Assembly (NCBI GenBank): GCA_947176765.1
Contig: CAMWRX010000011.1
Location: forward strand, 1 to 52,238
Length of the DNA stretch: 52,238 bases
From: an uncultured bacterium
GTDB lineage: Bacteria; Bacillota; Clostridia; Oscillospirales; Oscillospiraceae
Direction of reading: 5' to 3'
Part shown: positions 16,777 through 25,277 of the stretch, piece by piece
Layout of the letters: each line of letters opens with the position of its first letter
Position numbering within the stretch: position 1 is the first letter of the stretch
Notes under the pieces: generated by a model
The model's input: only the letters and a program-made list of their open reading frames with translations
Told to the model about the DNA's origin: nothing
Database searches by the model: none
Made by a program: the position numbers and the translations under genes

Positions 16777-16808
16777 AAAAAGGCAGACTTGCAAATGCAA
16801 GCCTGCCT
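16777..16808 (-). terminator. Intrinsic terminator after the tRNA-Ala remnant
   Basis: On the minus strand GGCAGGCTTGCA pairs with TGCAAGTCTGCC and is followed by TTTTT. It is the natural terminator of the tRNA directly upstream. Confidence 0.85.
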
Positions 16809-16809
16809 C

Positions 16810-16872
16810 TGGTGGACGATATGGGGATCGAACCCTCGACCTCTGCGTTGCGAACGCAGCGCTCTCCCGAGT
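16810..16872 (-). tRNA. tRNA-Ala (CGC) 3' fragment
   Basis: The minus strand carries the second half of the D-arm (GGGAGAGC), the anticodon stem-loop CTGCG-TTCGCAA-CGCAG with anticodon CGC, the T-loop TTCGATC and an encoded CCA end. The 5' acceptor strand (expected GGACGAT) and the first D-stem strand are missing, replaced by unrelated sequence from about 16873. About 63 of 76 bases remain. The T-stem also seems to have one mismatch. tRNA 3' ends are favoured integration sites, so this could be an attachment-site duplicate, or simply a tRNA cut by rearrangement. Confidence 0.78.
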
Positions 16873-16976
16873 GGTTCACAAAGCATTGCTATCTCCAGAT
16901 AACCCAGGATGTCAGGCAGAAGAAACAAAACCCAAAATTATCGAAGGGTTCACAGACATAAAAGCGGTTCGGGCAG

Positions 16977-17786
16977 TTATCTCGTGCCACCGCCTGCTGC
17001 GCAAAGTTTCGATTTGATGCAGAATTCGTCAATGCTCAACTGGCATTTCAGGCCAAGGCGCTCCACAAGGGCCAGAGCATACCGTTCACTCTCCGGATCA
17101 ACAACATGCTGCGGGCTATGGGCGTCGCTGCCGAGGATCACTGTGCTGCCTTCCTCTGCTGCGATCTGCCAGAATTGCTCATTGGGGTAGTGGCGGTTTT
17201 CACGGATGCCAAGGAGGTTGATTTCCAGAGGCGTTCCCGTTCTTTTTGCCGCTTGGCAGAGCTTTCGCATTTCTCGCTCATACACCGAGCTGCTCCCCAC
17301 AAAATGGATCAGATCCGGATGGGCAAAGTACAGGAACAGTCCTGTATCCAGCGCCTCAATCGTCTGGGCGACATAGCGCTCCAGCATCTTGCGGTCCGAG
17401 CATGGCCTGCCGCAGTATGGCTCTCCGATCTCATTGCCGAGAAAATGCTGTCCGAGGATCATGTACTGGATACCGTTTTCTTTCAGCATCTCCAGCGTAC
17501 GAGGGAAATATTTCGGGTAATACTCCGCCTCTACCCCAGTAAAAATCTGAATCTGATCCCGGTACTCATTGGCAAATTTGCGGATCGCTGCAGCATATTC
17601 CGGCAGCTCCTCCGGCTTCATGCGTATGGAGGGGTTTCTTGGCTCCGCATCAAAAAAATCATAGGGCGTATGATCTGAAAACCCCAGAGTCTTCAGGCCG
17701 GCGTTAACCGCTTGTTGAACATAATCCTGTTCGCTGCCCTCGGCATGGCCGCAGCGCCAGGTATGGGTGTGATAGTTTGCAATCAT
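16977..17786 (-). CDS. PHP-domain phosphatase, histidinol-phosphatase-like
   Basis: This 269-aa protein begins MIANYHTHTWRCGHAEGS, the HxH motif that opens PHP domains. It continues with GFSDHTPYDFF, FTGVEAEYYP, GQHFLG, FAHPDLI and VILGSDAHSPQHV, which supply the remaining metal ligands in order. It resembles histidinol-phosphatases of the HisK type, which hydrolyse L-histidinol phosphate in histidine synthesis; related PHP proteins act on other phosphates. I start at ATG 17786 with AGGGGG upstream. No other histidine genes are near. The sequence just upstream is the remnant of a cysteine hydrolase. Confidence 0.92.
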   Translation of the reverse strand: MIANYHTHTWRCGHAEGSEQDYVQQAVNAGLKTLGFSDHTPYDFFDAEPRNPSIRMKPEELPEYAAAIRKFANEYRDQIQIFTGVEAEYYPKYFPRTLEMLKENGIQYMILGQHFLGNEIGEPYCGRPCSDRKMLERYVAQTIEALDTGLFLYFAHPDLIHFVGSSSVYEREMRKLCQAAKRTGTPLEINLLGIRENRHYPNEQFWQIAAEEGSTVILGSDAHSPQHVVDPESERYALALVERLGLKCQLSIDEFCIKSKLCAAGGGTR

Positions 17787-17814
17787 ATGTATTTGCCCCC
17801 TGTTTGATCTTTTG

Positions 17815-17874
17815 AGCCAGAGCACCGTCAATAAAATCGTTTTGCATATCAATGACCAGCAGAATTTTTCGCAT
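17815..17874 (-). pseudogene. N-terminal remnant of an isochorismatase-like cysteine hydrolase
   Basis: An ATG at 17874 starts MRKILLVIDMQNDFIDGAL, the signature N-terminus of isochorismatase/nicotinamidase proteins, with the catalytic Asp in IDMQNDF. After about 19 codons the homology stops and PHP-gene leader sequence begins. It lies 26 bases behind the iron alcohol dehydrogenase, so the two probably formed an operon before a deletion. Confidence 0.82.
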
Positions 17875-17899
17875 GGTTTGCGCCACTTTCCAGTTAGCC

Positions 17900-19081
17900 T
17901 CACCGGGCCAAACGATAAATTTCCGCCATATCTGCCTCATATAAAATCTTGGCCGTTCCCTTCTTGCCCCCGGCCCCTTTGGCACAGGAGGCCGCCATGG
18001 CCAAGATCTGATCTTCAGTAGGCTCTACCCCCAGCTCTTTCAAGGTGACAGGCATATGGATGGAGCGGAAGAAATCTTCCAAGGCCGAGATGCCCCTGAG
18101 CGCTGTCTCCTCGTCAGATGTCCCCGGCTCAACCTCCATCACATTGCAGGCAAACTTGACAAACCGGGGCAGGCAGTCCCGGCAGACATACCGTGCCCAG
18201 CTGGGCCAAACGGCGGACAGCCCCGCGCCGTGGGTTACGTCGAACATCCCGCCCAGCTCATGCTCCAGGCCGTGGGATACAAAATCCATGCCGTCGGCCC
18301 CCAAGCCGGTCAGGTCATTGTGGGACAGGGAGCTGGCCCACATCACCTCTGCGCGGGCGTCGTAATCAGAGGGATGATCCCGGAGGATGAGGGCGTTTTT
18401 CATCACAGTCCGCATCAAACCCTCAGCAATCTGGTCGGTCAGTTCCATGTTGCCGCCTTGGGTAAAATAGCGCTCCAGCGTATGCATGAGAATGTCGGTG
18501 CAGCCCGCTGCTGTCTGGTAAGCGGGCAAGGTGACGGTGAGCTCAGGGTTCATAATGGCCAGCTTGGGACGGCACAGGTCATTGCGGTAGCCCCGTTTCT
18601 CCCCGGTTTCCTCATTGGTGATGACGCTGCTGTTGCTCATCTCACTGCCCGCGGCGGCAATCGTGAGCACGCACGCCACAGGGAAGCAGCCGCGGGGCTT
18701 GCGCTTGCGGGCATATAAGTCCCAGACATCCTCCTCCGGTTCAGCCAACGAATATGCGATGGCCTTGGACGAATCGATCACCGAACCGCCGCCTACTGCC
18801 AGAACCAGCTCCGCGCCGAACTGGCGGGCCAGCAGTGCGCCTTCCCGGACTTTGGCCAGCCGGGGGTTTGGCACCACGCCGCCCAGTTGAATGTGGGCAA
18901 TGCCCGCCTCATCCAGGGAGGCGGCTATCCGGCCCAGCAGGCCGGAGCGCACAGCGCTCTGTCCGCCATAGTGGATGAGCACCCGGCTGACGCCCAGCTC
19001 CCGAATGAGCTGACCGGTGCGGGTCTCCACGCCCCTGCCAAAAACCACATGGGTGGGGGCAAAGTATTGGAAATCAAACAT
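17900..19081 (-). CDS. Iron-containing (class III) alcohol dehydrogenase
   Basis: A 393-aa NAD(P)H-dependent alcohol dehydrogenase of the BdhA/YqhD type, which reduces aldehydes such as butanal in fermentation. The nucleotide-binding GGGSVIDSSKAIAY is at about 97-110. The iron or zinc ligands are visible as D195 in AGCTDILMHTLE with its His, the SHGLEHELG segment and THGAGLS. Length and order match the family. The start ATG has AGGAGGAG upstream. It is followed by the remnant of a cysteine hydrolase gene. The exact substrate cannot be read from sequence. Confidence 0.95.
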   Translation of the reverse strand: MFDFQYFAPTHVVFGRGVETRTGQLIRELGVSRVLIHYGGQSAVRSGLLGRIAASLDEAGIAHIQLGGVVPNPRLAKVREGALLARQFGAELVLAVGGGSVIDSSKAIAYSLAEPEEDVWDLYARKRKPRGCFPVACVLTIAAAGSEMSNSSVITNEETGEKRGYRNDLCRPKLAIMNPELTVTLPAYQTAAGCTDILMHTLERYFTQGGNMELTDQIAEGLMRTVMKNALILRDHPSDYDARAEVMWASSLSHNDLTGLGADGMDFVSHGLEHELGGMFDVTHGAGLSAVWPSWARYVCRDCLPRFVKFACNVMEVEPGTSDEETALRGISALEDFFRSIHMPVTLKELGVEPTEDQILAMAASCAKGAGGKKGTAKILYEADMAEIYRLAR

Positions 19082-19102
19082 AAAAACTCCTCCTGTCGGA
19101 CA

Positions 19103-20326
19103 TCATAGTCCCTCCATTGAATAGTTCCGCATGAGATTGGATTCTACATCTTGATCCAGCTTGTCTTCCTGCTCCTGCCTTTGGGACAATTCCATGAGCC
19201 GCTGCAGCCGGGAAGCATACGCAGACAGGATAGCATCCTTCCGGGCCTTGTCCATATACTCTCCGGCCTGGTCGAGTATCGCCTGGATCTCCTGCTCCGA
19301 TCCGGACAGCCGGTCAAAATCAATCCAGTCAAAAGAGGACACCAGCTTCAGCTGTTCTGCGTGGGTCTTTTTGAACGGCTTGCACTCTATGCCCTGCCCG
19401 GATAAAATCTGCCCCGGCAGCTTGTCATAACCGAGGGAGGAGCCGCTGTCAAAAATGGGGGCAGCCCCAAGCCATTCCAGCGTATTGGCATCCCGGATCA
19501 ACCCAAAGTTGTTCTGGTGCCGATCCTCGTTGGCGATAAGATAATCCAGCACAATCATCTGGTCCACAGCGTGCTGGATGCCGGAAACCCCAAGGGCCTC
19601 GCAGCAGTTCAGGTAGTGCTGATAGACGGAGACGCTGTTTCCCTTTTTCATGGACTGCATCACCCGCCACGCGCTGACCAGTTCCGTATCCGGCGTGATG
19701 AAGTCTTCGCACACGCTATAAGGAACGCCGCTGTCCCAAAGCAGCGTATATGGAGTACGGGGTATCTCCAGCCGTTCCGCCACCAACGAGGCGATTACCT
19801 CATTGAAGGGCTGCTGCATGAACGGGTTGCTTCCCGCTTTGAGCAGGCAGCGTTTTCCGTCGATGATCTTCCACCGTTTTTTCAAAAAGCCGTCTGAGGT
19901 ATTATCCGGGGAGCGGAAATCGAAACCGGTGGTTTTGGATGCCTTACCCAGCAGGACGTCACCAATATCCTCGGAGAATGGATGGTCGAAAAAGTTGATT
20001 TCCTCCCATTGCAAATCGCTGTCTCGAAGCCTTACCCAGTATTGGTCAGAAAGGCTTAGGCCAAAGCACCGCGCCAGGAGAAGCTGAGGGGTGGGGATGC
20101 CCAATGTTTCCAGCGCTTGCTGAACGCCGGAGCGGCTGGCTGGGATACAGCGGTCGATCCACCACGTGTTCAGCGCTGTGCGATCCACGATCCCGTGCCT
20201 ATCCACTGTCCCCAGGGGAAGATGCTCAATTTGATGAACCATCCCCAGCTTTTGCACAGAGCCGGTCGCCTCGTCCAACTCTATGTCGAGAACAGGGATG
20301 CTTTTGTGCATCAGCGTGTATTCCAT
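19103..20326 (-). CDS. HipA-like kinase-fold protein
   Basis: A 407-aa protein with the HipA-type kinase C-terminal fold. The catalytic loop reads IANEDRHQNNFGLIRD (about residues 254-269; Asp and Asn are the expected catalytic and magnesium residues). The metal-binding motif is PIFDSGSSLG (about 280-289). The N-terminal half, with RCLLKAGSNPFMQQPFNE (about 167-184, probable ATP-binding lysine and glutamate), is divergent from classical HipA. There is no HipB-like helix-turn-helix partner next to it, unlike toxin-antitoxin HipBA loci, so a stand-alone kinase or scaffold is equally possible. The start ATG follows AAAGGGGAA. The gene is flanked by the alcohol dehydrogenase and a transposase fragment. 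Confidence 0.85.
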   Translation of the reverse strand: MEYTLMHKSIPVLDIELDEATGSVQKLGMVHQIEHLPLGTVDRHGIVDRTALNTWWIDRCIPASRSGVQQALETLGIPTPQLLLARCFGLSLSDQYWVRLRDSDLQWEEINFFDHPFSEDIGDVLLGKASKTTGFDFRSPDNTSDGFLKKRWKIIDGKRCLLKAGSNPFMQQPFNEVIASLVAERLEIPRTPYTLLWDSGVPYSVCEDFITPDTELVSAWRVMQSMKKGNSVSVYQHYLNCCEALGVSGIQHAVDQMIVLDYLIANEDRHQNNFGLIRDANTLEWLGAAPIFDSGSSLGYDKLPGQILSGQGIECKPFKKTHAEQLKLVSSFDWIDFDRLSGSEQEIQAILDQAGEYMDKARKDAILSAYASRLQRLMELSQRQEQEDKLDQDVESNLMRNYSMEGL

Positions 20327-20515
20327 CGGAATTTCCCCTTTCCCTATGCTTACTTAGCCATTTTACCCTATTTGAGCCCAAATAGCAACTCTTGATTACC
20401 GCAGTCGAAGTTCTATCCCATCTCCATCCCGCCCAGGACAGCAGCCGGTCGTTGGGAAAATCAGAAGGCGCAGTGATCCAACTCACCCGCCATGGATCAT
20501 CCAATTTGGCTGTTT
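20327..20515. other. Intergenic sequence without a recognised gene
   Basis: This stretch holds the probable promoter region of the HipA-like gene on the minus strand. No conserved coding frame or RNA was seen. Its right edge is the start of the transposase fragment. Confidence 0.5.
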
Positions 20516-20662
20516 CAAACCAGTTTAGTTACTCCCGGCAATGTCCATGACAGCGTGGCCATCGATGATGTTTATGACAAAGTGACACAGACTTTCCCGG
20601 AAATTGAGACCATCGTGGCGGACTCCGCCTATAAAACTCCGCATATCTGCAAAAAGGTCTTT
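20516..20662 (+). mobile_element. Fragment of an IS1182-like DDE transposase
   Basis: The plus strand encodes VTPGNVHDSVAIDDVYDKV and FPEIETIVADSAYKTPHICK, the central region around the second catalytic Asp (in VADSAYKTP) of IS1182/IS5-type transposases. Only about 49 codons remain, with no start, no end and no inverted repeats seen. It is a dead remnant. Confidence 0.78.
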
Positions 20663-20690
20663 GTCGGGATAGTTCCCGCTATTTATTTCA

Positions 20691-20725
20691 CGGCCTGCCT
20701 GGTTCAATCCAGACAGGCCGTTTTT
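20691..20725 (+). terminator. Intrinsic terminator hairpin
   Basis: CGGCCTG and CTGG arms pair with CCAG and CAGGCCG around a short loop, followed by TTTTT on the plus strand. It faces the transposase fragment and also sits just beyond the stop of the minus-strand tex gene. Confidence 0.7.
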
Positions 20726-20748
20726 CGACAGGCTGGGTCCAAAGGAAC

Positions 20749-22908
20749 TTACAGCCTGTCCTTCCGCATGGTCAGGGAGATGCGCTTCTTTTTCTCGTCC
20801 ACTTCCTTCACCCACACCGTCACCACATCCCCCACACTGAGTACCTCGGAGGGGTGCTTTAGATAGCGGTCGCAAATCTGGCTGATATGCACCAGACCGT
20901 CCTGGTGGACGCCAATGTCCACGAAGGCCCCGAAGTCGATGACGTTGCGCACGGTGCCCTTCAGCTCCATGCCGGGCTTCAGGTCCTTCATATCCATCAC
21001 GTCGGTGCGCAGCACGGGGGCGGGCAGCTCGTCCCGGGGGTCCCGGCCCGGCTTGACCAGTTCGGCAGCCACGTCCAGCAGAGTGGGCACGCCCACGCCG
21101 CACTCCGCGGCCGCCTTGTCCAGGCCGTAGGCGGCAAGACGGCCTTTGAGGTCGCCCAGCCTGCCCGCCTTCACATCCGCCATGTTCTGGCCGCACAGAG
21201 CCAGCAGCTTTTCCGCCGCGGCGTAGCTCTCCGGGTGGACGGCGGTGTTGTCCAGGGGAGATTTGCTCTCCGGCACCCGCAGGAAGCCCGCCGACTGCTG
21301 AAACGCCTTGGGTCCCAGCTTGGGCACCTTCAAAATCTGCTTTCGGGTGGTAAAGGGACCGTTTTCCTCACGGTATTTCACAATATTTTTGGCCGTGGTG
21401 CCGTTCAGCCCCGCCACCCGGGTGAGCAGAGGCGCGGAGGCGGTGTTCACATCCACCCCCACGGCGTTGACGCAGTCCTCCACCACGCCGTCCAGGGCCT
21501 CTCCCAGCCGGGCCTGGGGCATATCGTGCTGATACTGACCTACACCGATGGACTTGGGGTCGATCTTCACCAGCTCCGCCAGCGGGTCCTGGAGGCGCCG
21601 GGCAATGGACACGGCGGAGCGCAGATTCACGTCGAACTCCGGGAACTCCTCCGCCGCCAGCTTGGAGGCGGAATAAACCGACGCCCCCGCCTCGTTGACA
21701 ATGGCATAGCTGACTCCGCCGCCCACCTTGCGGATGAGCTCCACCGTCATCTGCTCGGTCTCCCGGCTGGCGGTGCCGTTGCCGATGGCAATGTGGGCAA
21801 CCTTGTGCTTTTTGATGAGAACGGCCAGCTTTTCGATGGCCTCGTTCTTTCCCCGTTCGCCGTGGGTGGGGTAGACCACCGTGGTATCCAGCACTTTGCC
21901 GGTTGGATCAACCACCGCCACCTTACAGCCCATGCGGTATCCGGGGTCAAGGCCCATGGTGACGAACCCCTTCACTGGCGGCTGCATCAGCAGGGGCTTT
22001 AAGTTCAGCGCAAACTGGCCAATGGCTCCCTCGCTGGCCCTGTCTGTCAGCTCGGAGCGCACCTCCCGCTCCAGGGACGGGGCAATGAGCCGGTCATAGG
22101 CGTCCTCGGCGGCGGCTTTGACAAACTCCATGGCTGCCCGCCCCGGCACCACCTTCCGGCACAGAGCCGCCAGAGCGGTTTCCCGGTCCATCTCCGCAGA
22201 GACCTTCAAAATCTCCTCTCGTTCACCCCGGTTCATGGCCAGCACCTGGTACCCCTGTGTTTTCGATAAAGCACTTGAAAACTCATAGTAAAGGCGGTAC
22301 ACGCTGTCCTCCGGCTCCTTGGCCGCCGCTTTAGAGGTAATGCTGCCCCGCCGCCAGTACAGCTCTCGGAGCATTTTCCTCACGTCGGCATCATCGGAGA
22401 TGATCTCCGCCACAATGTCGGACGCCCCCTGTAAAGCGTCCTCCGCCGTCTCCACACCCTTTTCCGTGTCAATATAGTTCGCCGCCTCGGCCAGCGGGTC
22501 GGGACAGGGAGCGCCCTTTGCAAACAACAGCTCTGCCAGGGGCTCCAGCCCCTTCTCGCGTGCCTGCGTGGCGCGGGTGCGGCGCTTTTGCTTGTAGGGT
22601 CTGTAAAGGTCCTCCACTTCTGCCAGGGTGGAGGCGGCGTCGATGGCGGCGGACAGCTCATCGGTCAGCTTGCCCTGGCCCTCGATGGATTGCTTCACCT
22701 CATCCCGGCGGGTCTGCAAATTGCGCAGATACTGTAAGCGGTCCGCCAGCTGACGGATCAGCTGGTCGTCCATGGCCCCGTGCAGCTCCTTGCGGTAGCG
22801 GGCGATGAAGGGCACCGTATTCCCCTCGTCCAGCAGGGTGATGATGTTTTCGATGTGCTGCTCCGGGCGTTCCAGTTCCCGGGCCAGAATCTGTATAATC
22901 GTCTCCAT
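20749..22908 (-). CDS. tex: Tex-family S1 RNA-binding transcription accessory protein
   Basis: A 719-aa Tex protein, a conserved cytoplasmic RNA-binding factor linked to transcription and stress. Domains in order are the N-terminal helical region (FIARYRKELHGAMDDQLIRQ), a YqgF-like RNase H fold with MGLDPGYRMGCKVAVVD at about 320-336, a helix-hairpin-helix region around VGVDVNTASAPLLTRVAGLN and KVPKLGPKAFQQSAGFLRV, and a C-terminal S1 domain (LKGTVRNVIDFGAFVDIGVH to RISLTMRK). All are present and the length is normal. The start ATG follows AAGGAGAT. A small C_GCAxxG gene lies directly upstream on the same strand, 22 bases away, and may be cotranscribed. Confidence 0.97.
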   Translation of the reverse strand: METIIQILARELERPEQHIENIITLLDEGNTVPFIARYRKELHGAMDDQLIRQLADRLQYLRNLQTRRDEVKQSIEGQGKLTDELSAAIDAASTLAEVEDLYRPYKQKRRTRATQAREKGLEPLAELLFAKGAPCPDPLAEAANYIDTEKGVETAEDALQGASDIVAEIISDDADVRKMLRELYWRRGSITSKAAAKEPEDSVYRLYYEFSSALSKTQGYQVLAMNRGEREEILKVSAEMDRETALAALCRKVVPGRAAMEFVKAAAEDAYDRLIAPSLEREVRSELTDRASEGAIGQFALNLKPLLMQPPVKGFVTMGLDPGYRMGCKVAVVDPTGKVLDTTVVYPTHGERGKNEAIEKLAVLIKKHKVAHIAIGNGTASRETEQMTVELIRKVGGGVSYAIVNEAGASVYSASKLAAEEFPEFDVNLRSAVSIARRLQDPLAELVKIDPKSIGVGQYQHDMPQARLGEALDGVVEDCVNAVGVDVNTASAPLLTRVAGLNGTTAKNIVKYREENGPFTTRKQILKVPKLGPKAFQQSAGFLRVPESKSPLDNTAVHPESYAAAEKLLALCGQNMADVKAGRLGDLKGRLAAYGLDKAAAECGVGVPTLLDVAAELVKPGRDPRDELPAPVLRTDVMDMKDLKPGMELKGTVRNVIDFGAFVDIGVHQDGLVHISQICDRYLKHPSEVLSVGDVVTVWVKEVDEKKKRISLTMRKDRL

Positions 22909-22930
22909 TTATATCTCCTTGTTATCGGTT

Positions 22931-23317
22931 TTACTCCAAGCCTGTCTCTTGACAGACAAAATCTACACACTGCCGCACCATACGGTCGCAGTGGGGCTTC
23001 TTTTCCTCGCCCCGCTCAAAGGCCGCCTTCAACAGCGCGGCGCAGTCGATGGCCCCATTTTCCGCGCGGAACTGCCGGATCAGCTCCAGACGCTTCTCTT
23101 GAGGCAGGCCCAGTCCGCCCAGGGCGGTGAGGGCCCCCACCAGCGCTCCGCAGGTGGCGCCGCAGCCCATGCCGCCGCCAAAGTTCAGGGCCATGTCATA
23201 GGCCTGCTCCCGGCTGATGCCCATGTCACGGGCGAAGGGGACCACCACCGCCTGGGCGCAGTTATAGTGGACCTGGGTATCCGCCCGCAGGGCGGCCATA
23301 TCTTCTCTTCTCGTCAT
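22931..23317 (-). CDS. C_GCAxxG_C_C family (probable redox) protein
   Basis: A 128-aa protein of the C_GCAxxG_C_C family. The cysteine pattern that names it is visible: HYNCAQAV, GGGMGCGATCGALVGA, and later DCAALLKAAFERGEEKKPHC. Members are thought to be redox-active or metal-binding, often in anaerobes; the reaction is unknown. I start at ATG 23317 with AAGGAGCG upstream; longer frames upstream read into non-coding sequence. It is the first gene of a likely pair with tex. Confidence 0.9.
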   Translation of the reverse strand: MTRREDMAALRADTQVHYNCAQAVVVPFARDMGISREQAYDMALNFGGGMGCGATCGALVGALTALGGLGLPQEKRLELIRQFRAENGAIDCAALLKAAFERGEEKKPHCDRMVRQCVDFVCQETGLE

Positions 23318-23439
23318 TGTGATCGCTCCTTGTTTTGATGGCAGAGCGCACCTGGCGGCGCTCTGCCTGAGCTTAAAGTATATCACAGTTTTGCCCGCTT
23401 GAAAAGCAATAGCGGCAGAAGCCGACAAAGAACGCTGGT

Positions 23440-23611
23440 ATTGACCCTGGGGTATCAGCCGGACAAGCTGACGGACTTCCTGGAAACGGTGCGGCAGCGG
23501 TGCCGGTTCAGCCAGTGGTTCTGCGGCCACTACCACATCAACCAGGTGATCGATGAGCGGTTTGTGATCCAGTGGGAGCAGATCTCCAAGATAGAAGCAG
23601 CCAGCATCTGA
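23440..23611 (+). pseudogene. C-terminal fragment of a metallophosphoesterase
   Basis: The plus strand reads LGYQPDKLTDFLETVRQRC, then FSQWFCGHYHINQVIDERF and ends at TGA. The GHYH motif with preceding WFCG is the last metal-binding motif of calcineurin-like phosphoesterases. The upstream two thirds are missing, so this is a dead fragment near the divergent C_GCAxxG gene. Confidence 0.75.
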
Positions 23612-23881
23612 ACATAGCACTGCGGCGTCCCTTCTGCCTGAAGGGGCGCCGCATCACATAGAAAGTGAGCCGGAGCGTCGCCGCTCCGGCTCTTGAGGAT
23701 GGAGGATAGAATGAAAAAGAAAGAGTATCTCTTGCAAGTCTTATGATAGAGGTTCTCTGTTACGAAAGTTCGCACACAGGTGTTACAAAAGCATTAAACT
23801 TCATTCCATTGGAGCGCAGCGGCGAAAACGCCGCCAACAACGAGGAACAAACATTTGACGGCATTTCCATACTCGAACATA
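23612..23881. other. Intergenic region with two hairpins
   Basis: Two stable hairpins lie after the phosphoesterase fragment: GCGGCGTCCCTTC with its near complement (23620-23650), and a perfect 11-bp GAGCCGGAGCG stem (23667-23692). Neither has a long T-run. From 23700 the sequence is AT-richer and leads into the polymerase promoter. No gene was seen. Confidence 0.5.
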
Positions 23882-23910
23882 TGGACAAATTGCTTTTCGT
23901 AGTGTATACT
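23882..23910 (+). promoter_or_regulatory. Promoter of the Y-family polymerase operon, possible LexA site
   Basis: TGGACA (23882-23887) and TATACT (23905-23910) are 17 bases apart. Overlapping the -35 is CGAACATATGGACA (about 23874-23887), which matches one half of the Gram-positive LexA box CGAAC-N4-GTTCG but only part of the other half. SOS control is plausible for a lesion-bypass polymerase but not shown. Confidence 0.5.
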
Positions 23911-23948
23911 GAGATCAGTTCACACCGATGCAGAAAGGAGGAGGACTT

Positions 23949-25277
23949 ATGCTGGACAGGGTCTATATTGCCTGTGACTTGAAAAGCTTTTACGCTTCGG
24001 TGGAATGCATCGAGCGCGGTTTGGATCCCCTGACCACCAACCTGGTGGTGGCGGACAAGAGCCGGACGGAAAAGACCATCTGTCTGGCGGTCTCCCCTTC
24101 ACTGAAAGCCTATGGTGTTTCCGGGCGGGCGCGGCTGTTTGAGGTGGTGCAGAAGGTGGCGGAGGTGAATGCCCAGCGGCGGCAGAAAGCTCCGAAACGG
24201 CAGTTCACCGGCTCATCCTGGAACGACCCGGAGGTGAAACAGCACCCCGAACTGGCGCTGGACTACCTGGCAGCCCCGCCCCGGATGGCCCATTACATTG
24301 AGTGGAGCACCAAGATCTACAACGTATATCTGAAGTACGTGGCCCCCAGTGACATCCACGTGTACAGCATCGACGAGGTGCTCATGGATGTGACCAACTA
24401 CCTGCCCACCTACAAGCTCACGCCCAAGGAACTGGCCCGGAAGATCGTGCTGGACGTGCTAAACACCACCGGCATCACCGCCACAGCGGGCATTGGCCCC
24501 AACCTCTATCTGGCGAAGGTGGCCATGGACATCTGGGCCAAGCACACCAGGCCGGACAAAAGCGGTGTGCGTATTGCTGAGCTGGACGAGCTGAGTTATC
24601 GTAAGCTGCTGTGGGAACATCGTCCTCTCACCGACTTCTGGCGGGTGGGCCGGGGATACGCCAAAAAGCTGGAGGGCCAGGTGCTCACCTCTCCCTATGA
24701 CTTCGATAAAGCCCGGATGGTGGCCTGGGAAATGGCGGATCAGCTGGCATTGGATCTGGTGGGCCAGCGGCTGGTGACTGACCAACTCACCCTCACCGTG
24801 GGGTACGACATCGACAACCTGCGGGATCCTGACCGCAGGAAGCAATACAAGGGCGCGGTGACCACCGACCGCTACGGGCGGCAAATCCCCAAGCATGCCC
24901 ATGGTACCGCCAATCTGGACGAGTACACCGCCTCCGCAAAGCGCATCACCGCGGCAATACTGGAGCTGTTTGACCGCATCGTAAACAAGGATCTGCTGGT
25001 GCGGCGGCTGTACCTCACCGCCAACCGGGTGGCGGAGGAGGGTTCAGTCTCCCCCTCGCCCATCATGGAGCAACTGGATTTGCTCACCGATGAAAAGGCC
25101 ATCCAGGCAAAGAAGGCTGCGGATGAAGCGGCGCTGGCCCGGGAGAAAAAGCTCCAGGAGACTATGCTGGGCATCAAGAGCAAATTCGGCAAGAACGCTA
25201 TCCTGAAGGGAACCAACCTGATGGATGGCGCTACAGCTGCCGACCGCAATGGAAGGATCGGAGGTCACAAAGCATAA
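23949..25277 (+). CDS. Y-family DNA polymerase (UmuC/DinB-type, lesion bypass)
   Basis: A 442-aa translesion polymerase. The palm motif VYIACDLKSFYASVECIERG begins at residue 5, carrying the first catalytic Asp. HVYSIDEVLMDVT at about 136-148 supplies the second acidic pair (SIDE). TATAGIGPNLYLAKVAMDI follows, and the little-finger region lies near the C-terminus. I start at ATG 23949 with AAAGGAGGAGG. It resembles the UV-damage repair polymerases carried by conjugative elements and prophages of Firmicutes, which are followed by a YolD-like gene as here. The stop overlaps the next start (TAATG). Confidence 0.95.
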   Translation: MLDRVYIACDLKSFYASVECIERGLDPLTTNLVVADKSRTEKTICLAVSPSLKAYGVSGRARLFEVVQKVAEVNAQRRQKAPKRQFTGSSWNDPEVKQHPELALDYLAAPPRMAHYIEWSTKIYNVYLKYVAPSDIHVYSIDEVLMDVTNYLPTYKLTPKELARKIVLDVLNTTGITATAGIGPNLYLAKVAMDIWAKHTRPDKSGVRIAELDELSYRKLLWEHRPLTDFWRVGRGYAKKLEGQVLTSPYDFDKARMVAWEMADQLALDLVGQRLVTDQLTLTVGYDIDNLRDPDRRKQYKGAVTTDRYGRQIPKHAHGTANLDEYTASAKRITAAILELFDRIVNKDLLVRRLYLTANRVAEEGSVSPSPIMEQLDLLTDEKAIQAKKAADEAALAREKKLQETMLGIKSKFGKNAILKGTNLMDGATAADRNGRIGGHKA

